From: Neisseria weixii
GTDB lineage: Bacteria > Pseudomonadota > Gammaproteobacteria > Burkholderiales > Neisseriaceae
DNA: 64,000 nucleotides
Direction: 5' to 3'
NCBI RefSeq assembly: GCF_002327085.1
Contig: NZ_CP023429.1
Span: forward strand, 1,302,001-1,366,000
In this document: in pieces, positions 17,168 to 25,104 of the stretch
How the letters are laid out: every line of letters starts with the position of its first letter
Position numbering within the stretch: position 1 is the first letter of the stretch
Position numbers and translations under genes: made by a program
Notes under the pieces: model-generated
Told to the model about the DNA's origin: nothing
The model's input: the letters and a program-made list of their open reading frames with translations, nothing else
Database searches by the model: none

Positions 17168-18694
17168 TTACGCCAAGAATAATTGATAGGCTTGGTTACC
17201 CGTTTCGTCTTGATAGACATAACCCAAGCTGTCTAAAAATTCGTTAAACGCGGCTTCATCAGCAGGCGGCACGTCAATACCGACCAAAATGCGGCCGTAA
17301 TCGGCGCCATGGTTGCGGTAGTGGAACAAAGTAATGTTCCAGTCGCTTTGCATATGGTTCAGAAAGCGTGCCAATGCACCCGGGCGCTCCGGAAATTCAA
17401 AACTGACCAAGCGTTCGTTTTTTACTTTGTCGGTGCGCCCGCCGACCATGTAGCGGATGTGGATTTTAGAAATTTCATCGTTGGTCAAATCCACATTCGG
17501 CAAGCCGGCATGGTTGAGCTGAGCGTGAATGGTTGCCAAATCGCGTGAACCGGCGGTTTGCAGGCCGACAAATACATGGGCGTTGCGTTCATTGCCGTAG
17601 CGGTAGTTGAATTCGGTGATGTTGCGGTTGCCCAGCAAATCAATAAACTTACGGAAGCTGCCCGGCTCCTCCGGAATCGTTACCCCAAAAATGCCTTCGT
17701 TGCCCTCACCCAGCTCACTGCGCTCGGAAACGTGGCGAAGACGGTGGAAATTCATGTTAGCGCCGCTGGTAACGGCGATTAAGGTTTGGTTTTGCACACC
17801 GTTGCGGGCGATGTAGGCTTTCAATCCGGCCAAGGCCAGCGCACCGGCAGGCTCCATAATGCTGCGCGTGTCGTCAAAAATATCTTTAATCGCGCCGCAA
17901 ATGGCATCGGTATCAACGGTAATCACACCGTCGAGCAATTCTTTGCACAAACGGAAAGTTTCTTCGCCCACCACTTTCACCGCCGTACCGTCGGAAAACA
18001 GGCCGACATCTTTCAGCGGCACAATTTTGCCTTCTTCAATCGACTGCTTCATGCAGCAGGAATCATCGGTTTGCACACCGATAACCTTAATATCAGGGCG
18101 CACTTGTTTGATAAACGCCGCTACCCCTGCCGCCAAACCGCCGCCGCCGATCGGCACAAACACAGCATCGATCTTATCCGCACGCTGGCGCACGATTTCC
18201 ATGCCTGCCGTGCCTTGTCCGGCAATCACATCGGGATCGTCAAACGGCGCGATGTAGGTCAAACCGTCTTTTTTCGCCAATTCCATTGCGTAATCATAAG
18301 CATCGTTATACGACACGCCTTTCAACACCACTTCGCCGCCACGGTTTTTCACCGCATCGATTTTGATTTGCGGCGTGGTTTCCGGCATCACAATAACCGC
18401 ACGGCAACCCAAACGGTGTGCCGACAATGCCACACCTTGCGCATGGTTGCCCGCCGATGCCGCAATCACACCGCAGGCCAAGGCCTCTTTGGATAATTTG
18501 GCCATTTTGTTGTAGGCACCGCGAATCTTGAATGAAAATACCGGCTGCAAGTCTTCACGCTTGAGCAGGATATTGTTGTTCAGACGGCCCGACAAACCAC
18601 GGGCAGGCTCCAACGGGGTTTCCACCGCAACATCGTATACGGAAGCGGTCAAAATACGAATCAGATAATCGGAATAGGAAGGGCGAGCGTTCAT
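17168..18694 (-). CDS. ilvA: Threonine ammonia-lyase, biosynthetic
   Basis: Makes 2-oxobutanoate from threonine, the first step to isoleucine. PLP lysine is Lys56 in FSFKIRGAYNKM. The phosphate-binding loop is GGGGLAAG. Two C-terminal ACT-like regulatory domains (TIPEEPGSFRKFIDLLGNRN and FEFPERPGALARFLNHM) explain the 508-residue length and predict feedback inhibition by isoleucine. The frame is intact. Confidence 0.95.
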   Translation of the reverse strand: MNARPSYSDYLIRILTASVYDVAVETPLEPARGLSGRLNNNILLKREDLQPVFSFKIRGAYNKMAKLSKEALACGVIAASAGNHAQGVALSAHRLGCRAVIVMPETTPQIKIDAVKNRGGEVVLKGVSYNDAYDYAMELAKKDGLTYIAPFDDPDVIAGQGTAGMEIVRQRADKIDAVFVPIGGGGLAAGVAAFIKQVRPDIKVIGVQTDDSCCMKQSIEEGKIVPLKDVGLFSDGTAVKVVGEETFRLCKELLDGVITVDTDAICGAIKDIFDDTRSIMEPAGALALAGLKAYIARNGVQNQTLIAVTSGANMNFHRLRHVSERSELGEGNEGIFGVTIPEEPGSFRKFIDLLGNRNITEFNYRYGNERNAHVFVGLQTAGSRDLATIHAQLNHAGLPNVDLTNDEISKIHIRYMVGGRTDKVKNERLVSFEFPERPGALARFLNHMQSDWNITLFHYRNHGADYGRILVGIDVPPADEAAFNEFLDSLGYVYQDETGNQAYQLFLA

Positions 18695-18831
18695 GGGTAT
18701 CTATTCTATATAGAATCAATCATTTACAAAATAACTAAGCCATCGCCGTCGAAATCTTCGTCAAACTTTGTCAACAAAACAGCGAAAAGGTAAAACCTTA
18801 CCCCTCAGGCCGTCTGAACGCAAGAAAAATC

Positions 18832-18860
18832 TTAGCAAATCAAGCCCGAATCGGTATAAT
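18832..18860 (+). promoter_or_regulatory. Sigma-70 type promoter in the ilvA-dacC gap
   Basis: TTAGCA, 17 bases, TATAAT. Transcription would start near 18867, about 150 bases before the carboxypeptidase gene. Confidence 0.55.
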
Positions 18861-18866
18861 GTGCGG

Positions 18867-18980
18867 CTGTCCTTTAGCGGCCGTCTGAATATTCAGCTTT
18901 CTGTCCTACTGATTTTTAGCCAGTTGTTGCGATGTAATCTTGCGCAACTGCACGATTCAGCTTTTCAGACGGCCTTTTTA
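18867..18980 (+). ncRNA. Candidate small RNA or long 5' leader
   Basis: Downstream of the promoter a domain is closed by GGCCGTCTGAA and TTCAGACGGCC about 80 bases apart and followed by TTTTT. Inside are GTTGCG / CGCAAC able to form a hairpin. The T-run after the second DUS could end a transcript of about 115 bases. It may instead be part of the leader of the downstream gene. This fills the 322-base gap between ilvA and the carboxypeptidase gene. Confidence 0.35.
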
Positions 18981-19016
18981 CGCATTACGCCAACGAATAT
19001 TGATACAACCTAAGTT

Positions 19017-20452
19017 ATGAAAAAAACGCTATTGAGCCTGACCTTAGCCGCATTATTAAGCAGCCACGCCTTGGCCGCGCCGCAACCTGCGGCCAACACC
19101 ACACCCTCGCCGGCCGGCCAAGCCGCTTCCGCCGCGCAGCCGGAAATCTTGATGCCGAGCATCAACAGCCCGACCACTCCACCGGAAATCGCCGCCACTG
19201 CCTTTATCGTCAAAGATTTATACAGCAATCAAATTTTGGCTTCCAATAATCCCGATACCCAAATCGAGCCGGCTTCGTTAACCAAAATGATGACTGCCTA
19301 CCTGACTTTCAAAGCCTTGGAAAACGGTACCTTAAAAGCCGACCAAATGCTGACCGTATCCGATCAGGGCTGGAAAATCGAAGGCTCGCGCATGTTCCTT
19401 AATCCGAATGTGCCGGCCAGCGTCAGCGATTTGATTAAAGGTATGGTGATTCAATCCGGCAACGATGCCGCCATCACCTTGGCCGAAGCCATGGGCAACG
19501 GCTCGGTGGAAGAATTCGTCAAACAAATGAACGGAGAAGCCAAACTTTTGGGCATGAAGAACACCCATTTCAACAACCCGACCGGTCTGTCTTCAGACGG
19601 CCACGTTTCCACCGTCAGCGATTTGGCTTTGCTGTCGGCCGCACTGATTAAAGATTTTCCCAAATACTACCCGTATTCTCGATTAAATCTTTCAAATACA
19701 ACAATATCGAGCAACCCAACCGCAACCTGCTGCTCTACCGCGACCCGAACATCGATGGTTTGAAAACCGGACATACCGAAAGCGCCGGCTATAATTTGGC
19801 CGCTTCCAGTAAACGCAACGGCCGCCGCATTGTATCGGTTGTGGTCGGTACCGAATCTACCGAAGCACGAGCGGCCGAGAGCGGAAAATTGTTAAACTGG
19901 GCATTGCAAGCCTTTGACACGCCGAAGCTTTACAATGCCAACGAAGCCATTTCGCAAGTGAAAGTGTATAAAGGCGCGGTCAACGCCGTGAACATCGGTT
20001 TTGTCGATGAAACCTACATCACCATCCCGCACAACACCGGTAGAAGCCTGAAACCGATTTTAGAAACCGTGCAGCCCGTATTGGCGCCGATTGAAAAAGG
20101 CCAAATCTTGGGCAAACTCAAGCTGATGAAAGACAATGAAGTCGTGGCGGAAAAAGATGTGGTCGCGCTCAACAGCGTTGACGAAGGCAGCTGGTTCAGC
20201 CGCACATGGGACAGTATTGTCTTGTGGTTCAAGACCGCATTCGGCAGCAGCGTAACCGATAAACCTGCTTCTTCTGACAAACCAAAAGCCGCACCCGCTC
20301 CGGCCAGCGAACCCGCCACAGCACCGGCATCACAAGCCGCAGAATCTGTTACCGCTTCCGCCGCCATGCCTGAAGCTGCTTCTGCTGCTTCCATGCCAAG
20401 CAACACAACAGCCAGCGCAACGGCTCCTAACGCCGCTTCTGCAGCGAAATAA
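19017..20452 (+). CDS. dacC: D-alanyl-D-alanine carboxypeptidase (PBP5-like), one frameshift
   Basis: Periplasmic penicillin-binding protein that trims the terminal D-Ala of peptidoglycan pentapeptides. Signal peptide MKKTLLSLTLAALLSSHALA; active-site SxxK in PASLTKMMTAY; SGN in VIQSGNDAAITLAEAM; KTG in DGLKTGHTESAGYNLA. The PBP5 C-terminal beta domain follows, then a tail of about 60 residues almost all Ala, Pro, Ser and Thr. The frame breaks near 19678; one added base restores YPYYSIKSFKYNNIEQPN. With repair the protein is about 479 residues. No amphipathic membrane anchor is obvious at the extreme C-terminus, where the Ala-rich tail sits. Family assignment firm, exact dac letter less so. 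Confidence 0.85.
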
Positions 20453-20513
20453 ATTTTATTAGATTTCGCCATGAAACCGGGCCGTCCGAACAGATATATT
20501 TCAGACGGCCTGA

Positions 20514-20599
20514 GATAGGAAATCGTCGGTTTATTTACATTTTTTATTTTTATGCAAACGGCTTTTATTTTTTGTCTGAATGATTGTTTTAGGATTTTT
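20514..20599. repeat. Unexplained 80-bp repeat, copy A
   Basis: Shares TAGGAAATCGTCGG and the later block TGAATGATTGTTTTAGGATTTT with 63571-63648. Each copy lies close to a 143-bp-class MITE. No ORF. Together with the truncated MITE it accounts for most of the gap between the carboxypeptidase gene and uvrC. Confidence 0.75.
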
Positions 20600-20723
20600 G
20601 AGTATGATCAAGCACCATGCGGCTTTGCCGTACCTTTCGTAATCCTTGACAACACTCAACAATCCCCAAATGGCTCTTCAGGTAAAAAGAAAAAGTGTAA
20701 ACAACGCTAGCATGTTCTACAGC

Positions 20724-20817
20724 CGTGCAAACTCCCCATCTTTGGCACATTTCTTCGTTATGTACTGCTCGAAAGCTTGCCTATCTTCATAATATGTCTG
20801 CGCTTTCTGCGCTGCTG
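20724..20817. repeat. 143-bp MITE, truncated copy 3
   Basis: Carries the interior blocks CATCTTTGGCACATTTCTTCG and GCTCGAAAGCTTGCCTATCTTC but lacks the right inverted end; the left end is degenerate (GTGCAAACTCC). Confidence 0.75.
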
Positions 20818-20899
20818 TAATGACACGGCACCGCCTTCGACACCGACATTTCCCTGCCGACGCAGGGTTGGATACTTGTATCCGACATTCTTCACTATA

Positions 20900-22741
20900 C
20901 TAATGCAAATGCTCATAAATCTTTTCTGCCAAGGCGCTGCTGATGCCTTCCACTTGCGCCAAATCTTCCTTGCTCGCTGCTGCCACGCCACGCAAGCCGC
21001 CAAAGCGGGTCAGCAAGGCTTTGCGGCGTTTGCTGCCTACGCCGGGGATGTCGGTCAGCGATGAGGTAACGCGTGCTTTGTCGCGTTTTTTGCGGTGTCC
21101 GGTGATGGCAAAGCGGTGCGATTCGTCGCGCACGGTTTGCAGCAGGTGCAGCGCCGGGCTATCCGGCGGCAGGCGGAACACTTCGCCGGTAAACGGTAAA
21201 ATCAACTCTTCCAAACCGGCTTTGCGCTCCGGGCCTTTTGCGATGCCGATGAGCGGAATGGTCAAGCCCAATTCTTCCCACACGTTCACGGCCACGCCGA
21301 TTTGGCCTTTGCCGCCGTCAATCAATACGGCATCCGGCCATTTCACTGCTTCGCCGTTGGCTTCGGCCTGCTGCATTTTTCCGTAGCGGCGTATCAACAC
21401 TTCGCGCATGGCGGCATAATCGTCACCGGCTTTGGCGGTGGTGATGTTGTAGCGGCGGTATTGGCCAGATTGCATCGCCTGTTCGTCATACACCACGCAG
21501 GAAGCGATGGTCGCTTCGCCCTGCATGTGGCTGATGTCGAAGCATTCCAAGCGTTTGAGGCCGTCTGAATCCATGTTCAGCACTTTGGCCAATGCTTCGA
21601 TGCGGTTTTGCTGGCTGCTTTGCTGCAACTGGCGCTGGCCGATGGCAATGCGCGCATTTTGTTCGGCCATTTTCATCCAGACTTTGCGTTCGCCGATGGT
21701 TTTGGTGACAAACTGGATCTGTCTGCCCTGCTCGTCAATCAAAGCCTGTTGCAGGCTTTCGGGCAAACTGAAATTGCTGATGATGATGTCGGGCTTGTCT
21801 TTGCCCAAATAATGCTGGGCAACGAAGGCTTCAGCGTAATCCTGCAGGTTGGGCTCCGGATCGTGACGCGTATCGGGAAAAAAGCTCTTATCGCCGACAT
21901 GCCGTCCGCCGCGCACACTCACCCAATGGATACACACGAAGCCGTCTGAAACTACGGCGGCGAGTAAATCAATGTCGTTGGGGTTGTTCGGATTTTTGCT
22001 GTCGATATACTGGCGGCTCTGAATCACGCCCAAAGCCTGAATCTGGTCGCGGTATTTCGCTGCCTCTTCAAAATTCAGCATATCTGCCGCACGATTCATT
22101 TTATGGTGCAATACCTGCGTGAGTTCGTCGGTTTTGCCATTGAGAAACGTGGCCGCCTGATTGACATCGGCACGATAATCTTCCTTCGAAATATGACCGG
22201 CACAAGGCCCCGAGCAGCGTTTAATCTGATAAAGCAGGCAGGCGCGTTCGCGATGCCCGAATACGCTGTCTTCGCAAGTGCGCAGTTTGAATACTTTCTG
22301 CAAAATCTGAATACTGTCGCGCACGGCATAGCCGTTGGGATACGGGCCGAAATACTGATTCGGCTTTTTCAACGTGCCGCGGTAATACGCCATCTGCGGA
22401 AACTCATGCCCGCTGAACATCAAATACGGATAGCTTTTATCGTCACGGAACAAAATATTGTATTTCGGCGACAAGGCCTTGATGAAATTGTTTTCCAAAA
22501 TCAAAGCTTCGGTTTCATTGCGCGTCACCGTGGTTTCGATATGATGAATCTGTTTCACCATCAAACGTATGCGCGGCGATAAATCGTTTTTTTGAAAATA
22601 GCTCGGCACCCTGCGCTTTAAATTCACCGCTTTACCGACATACAACACATTGTTTTCCGCATCAAACATGCGGTATACGCCCGGTAAATTGGGCAGGTTT
22701 TTTAAGAATAGATCTAGATTGAAGTCTTCGATTTCGCTCAC
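20900..22741 (-). CDS. uvrC: Excinuclease ABC subunit C
   Basis: Dual-incision nuclease of nucleotide excision repair. GIY-YIG domain at the N-terminus (PGVYRMFDAENNVLYVGKA), UVR domain near residue 205 (ADMLNFEEAAKYRDQIQAL), RNase H-like endonuclease half (ECFDISHMQGE, VLIDGGKGQIG), and C-terminal helix-hairpin-helix pair (DIPGVGSKRRKALLTRFGG). 613 residues, intact. The start is GTG (22741). Confidence 0.96.
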   Translation of the reverse strand: MSEIEDFNLDLFLKNLPNLPGVYRMFDAENNVLYVGKAVNLKRRVPSYFQKNDLSPRIRLMVKQIHHIETTVTRNETEALILENNFIKALSPKYNILFRDDKSYPYLMFSGHEFPQMAYYRGTLKKPNQYFGPYPNGYAVRDSIQILQKVFKLRTCEDSVFGHRERACLLYQIKRCSGPCAGHISKEDYRADVNQAATFLNGKTDELTQVLHHKMNRAADMLNFEEAAKYRDQIQALGVIQSRQYIDSKNPNNPNDIDLLAAVVSDGFVCIHWVSVRGGRHVGDKSFFPDTRHDPEPNLQDYAEAFVAQHYLGKDKPDIIISNFSLPESLQQALIDEQGRQIQFVTKTIGERKVWMKMAEQNARIAIGQRQLQQSSQQNRIEALAKVLNMDSDGLKRLECFDISHMQGEATIASCVVYDEQAMQSGQYRRYNITTAKAGDDYAAMREVLIRRYGKMQQAEANGEAVKWPDAVLIDGGKGQIGVAVNVWEELGLTIPLIGIAKGPERKAGLEELILPFTGEVFRLPPDSPALHLLQTVRDESHRFAITGHRKKRDKARVTSSLTDIPGVGSKRRKALLTRFGGLRGVAAASKEDLAQVEGISSALAEKIYEHLH

Positions 22742-22813
22742 GGAACGGCTCGTCTGGTAAGGGTTTGACAGGTGGTAAAGATAGGGATGGAACGGCGGTT
22801 TTCAATCTGGGAA

Positions 22814-22842
22814 TGCCGTCTGAAACTGTTTTCAGACGGCCT
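22814..22842. terminator. DUS hairpin upstream of uvrC, landing site of a 197-bp MITE
   Basis: ATGCCGTCTGAAA (an AT-form DUS) with TTTCAGACGGCCT. The last five bases GGCCT are the left target duplication of the following repeat. Confidence 0.75.
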
Positions 22843-23039
22843 GTGACCTTTGCAAACCCCATCAGCCATTAATCAAAACCAAAACAACCGTCATTCCCGT
22901 GCAGGCGGGAATCCATCTTAAAATTTCAGAAACTTATTCTGTTCAATAGTTTGCTATATTCAAAAATGAATTTCCGTCTGCGCAGGAATGACGCCGGTTC
23001 TTTGTACGGTGGCTTTTCAATGAGTTTTGTAAACGTCGC
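22843..23039. repeat. 197-bp MITE with dRS3-like arms, copy 1
   Basis: Inverted ends related to GAGACCTTTGCAAAA (right end TTTTGTAAACGTCGC). Flanked by GGCCT at 22838-22842 and 23040-23044. The inside has ATTCCCGTGCAGGCGGGAAT and a degenerate partner (AATTTCCGTCTGCGCAGGAATG), the neisserial dRS3 type of repeat. Same length and layout as 41761-41957. Confidence 0.85.
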
Positions 23040-23042
23040 GGC

Positions 23043-23390
23043 CTATTTAAAGATTTCCGCATAATCGGTATAACCCGGCAGCGGTTGCTCAATTTGCTTC
23101 CCAAGCGCTTGCAAATCGATAAACCTCGCTTGGCGGTGGTATTCTTTACCGTTTGCATACAGCAGCACCGCCGGAATAGTTAATATTTCAAACGCTGACG
23201 CTGCTTTGGTTTGCTCGGTCAAATCGATTTCCAAAGCCGTCAGCTTATGCTTTTCAGCCAATGCCTGCACGCGCGGTTTCATCACATGGCACACGCCGCA
23301 ATCCGTACCGGAAAGATACAGCAAAGCTTGCGGAGCAGTAGCGATGATTTCGAGCGCTTGGGCTAACGGATAAGTAGTCATCTCAAACAT
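23043..23390 (-). CDS. Thioredoxin-family protein
   Basis: A 115-residue thioredoxin-fold protein without signal peptide, so probably cytosolic. Active-site CGVC in SGTDCGVCHVMKPRV (about residues 28-42) and the cis-Pro loop ILTIPAVLLYANGK. It lacks the standard WCGPC, so it is a divergent member, possibly a thiol-disulfide helper rather than the main thioredoxin. AAGGAAATCC precedes the ATG at 23390. Its stop codon (TAG) overlaps the GGCCT duplication of the adjacent MITE. Confidence 0.85.
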   Translation of the reverse strand: MFEMTTYPLAQALEIIATAPQALLYLSGTDCGVCHVMKPRVQALAEKHKLTALEIDLTEQTKAASAFEILTIPAVLLYANGKEYHRQARFIDLQALGKQIEQPLPGYTDYAEIFK

Positions 23391-23570
23391 GGATTTCCTT
23401 TTCAGACGGCCTTATTATATATAAAAGATAAAGAAAATGCCGTCTGAAACAATGTTTTCAGACAGCGCGCAACGGTTCTGGGCATTTATAGGTCGTTGGC
23501 AGAACTGATTTGCAGTTCTCAATATAATCTTCATGATCAGTACGGATACCCTGTTTGAAATAAATAGGCA
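23391..23570. other. Intergenic stretch with DUS pair and possible gene remnant
   Basis: Contains an AT-form DUS (23440-23451) and a mutated partner (TTCAGACAGC). On the minus strand a short tail ending YKCPEPLRAV (stop 23458) could be the end of a lost gene, but nothing identifies it. Confidence 0.4.
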
Positions 23571-23615
23571 GAGACCTTTGCAAAACTTCCTGAAAAGCCA
23601 CTGTACAAAGAACCG
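23571..23615. repeat. 197-bp MITE, copy 3, truncated by the island
   Basis: Begins GAGACCTTTGCAAAACTTCC and follows the other copies through CTGTACAAAGAACCGG. It is cut exactly where the IS1-family end begins at 23616. Confidence 0.85.
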
Positions 23616-23683
23616 GGTAGTGTCTCACTTTGAAATTTGATAGGCTAGTCAATAGGTATATTTTGTGGTAGTTTACACTTACT

Positions 23684-23884
23684 ATGAAAAAACGCCAAAG
23701 ACTAGATTTTAATCAACTTGCAAAAGCTGTTGCTGAAAAGGCAGAGCAAGAGCATATTATGATTAAGCCTCAAACAGCATCAAAAATTCAGGTCTCATCA
23801 ATTGCTCACAATGATGAAGATTCTGAAACTTTATTGATGGCATTTATCAATGCTCAATCTATTGAAGAGCAAAGTAAGAAATAG
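23684..23884 (+). CDS. Small hypothetical protein at the island's left end
   Basis: A 66-residue, highly charged ORF (MKKRQRLDFNQLAKAVAEKAEQEH...) ending IEEQSKK. No known family and no clear Shine-Dalgarno sequence. TATATTTTG upstream could be a promoter formed next to the IS end. It could be a remnant or a small regulatory protein. Confidence 0.4.
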   Translation: MKKRQRLDFNQLAKAVAEKAEQEHIMIKPQTASKIQVSSIAHNDEDSETLLMAFINAQSIEEQSKK

Positions 23885-24331
23885 ATTAATTTATACGTCT
23901 ATTCCGCTGCAAATGCTGAATTTGGAAAAGCCGCAGACTGACTTGATACACCATACTTCATGCCTGTTTGTGGTTGCTACAAAATTATCCGAATAATCTC
24001 ATTCAAGTATGGCAAGATAAGGCGGTTCAGTATAACCATTTGCTGAAAGATTTTCGGGATTGCCTCGATAAATTTCGGCAAATGGTTTCGCAGATGAATC
24101 GGAATTTAGATAAAACTTTTGTATATGTTGTGGTGGTTTGGTGCTGTTGTTAAAAATCCAGCTAATTCTGAAAATCCTTTACTCCAAGTTCTTTTCAGAA
24201 AAATCATTAAAAGAACCCAAACAGAAATTGTTCTGGGTAATTTAGTAAAAGAAGAACTTCCTGTTGCAACCATTTCTCAATACCTGATTGGTTCAATATG
24301 ACCCAATAGTAAATCGAGTGAAATTGTAGAT
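23885..24331. other. Island left arm with short ORF remnants
   Basis: Broken frames encode fragments such as YNHLLKDFRDCLDKFRQMV and NPLLQVLFRKIIKRTQTEI. Not recognised; probably decayed accessory genes. Confidence 0.4.
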
Positions 24332-25043
24332 GGGGCTGTATTAGATTAGCAGTTATGCTACCCTGCAAAAATGAAGATAACAAACTGTAAATTAAACAAA
24401 AAAGCACAAAAGAGATTGCTTGAATTTTTTGTACTTGAAGTTACTGCCCGCGCAGCTGCCAATTTGTTGGAGATTAACCCCAATTCAGCAGCCCTGTTTT
24501 ACCGCAAAATCCGTCAAGTCATTGCCTACCATTTAGAACTTCAAGCAGATGAAGTTTTTGATGGTTCTGTTGAATTAGATGAAAGCTATTTTGGCGGACA
24601 ACGTAAAGGCAAACGCGGTCGCGGAGTAGTAGGTAAAGTAGCTGTATTTGGTATTTTAAAACGATATGGTAAAGTTTATACCGTTGTTGTTGAAGACACC
24701 AAACAAACTACTTTATTGCCTGTTATTAAACGAAAAATCATGCCTGATAGTATTGTTTATACAGACTGTTACAAAAGCTATGATGTTCTTGATGTAAGCG
24801 AATTTATTCATCATCGCATCAATCATTCACAGATTTTTGCAGACCGTCAAAACCACATCAATGGCATTGAAAATTTCTGGAACCAAGCAAAACGTGTTCT
24901 GAGAAAATACAACGGAATTGACCGTAAATCTTTTCCATTGTTCTTGAAAGAATGCGTGTTCGTTTTAACTTTGGTACGCCAAAAGAGCAGCTAAAAACTC
25001 TGCGAATTTGGTGTGGTATTTAGGACTAATCTACGTCAGCCCC
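24332..25043 (+). mobile_element. IS1016-type element, nearly complete
   Basis: Left end GGGGCTGTATTAGATTAGC; the right end is the reverse complement of GGGGCTGACGTAGATTAG. 712 bp. The flanks (TTGTAGAT and AAATAATT) do not match, so no target duplication. Confidence 0.88.
24371..24994 (+). CDS. IS1016-type transposase (IS1595 family)
   Basis: DDE transposase with ISXO2-like domain. The catalytic residues are all visible: Asp in SVELDESYFGG, Asp in IVYTDCYKSYD, and Glu in NHINGIENFWNQAK. The N-terminal helix-turn-helix is EVTARAAANLLEINPNSAALFYRKIRQ. The last 15 residues are out of frame because of one missing base near 24955. The other frame continues as RFNFGTPKEQLKTLRIWCG to a stop inside the right end. 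The core may still be active. Confidence 0.85.
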   Translation: MKITNCKLNKKAQKRLLEFFVLEVTARAAANLLEINPNSAALFYRKIRQVIAYHLELQADEVFDGSVELDESYFGGQRKGKRGRGVVGKVAVFGILKRYGKVYTVVVEDTKQTTLLPVIKRKIMPDSIVYTDCYKSYDVLDVSEFIHHRINHSQIFADRQNHINGIENFWNQAKRVLRKYNGIDRKSFPLFLKECVFVLTLVRQKSS

Positions 25044-25104
25044 AAATAATTTAACATTGATAATTTAAATTTAAAACATTAAATTTTAGTATTAGGAAAC
25101 AATC

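Noticed and set aside
17786..18496. 236-codon plus-strand ORF opposite ilvA
   Set aside because: Shadow of ilvA; no ribosome site and unlikely His/Phe-rich protein.
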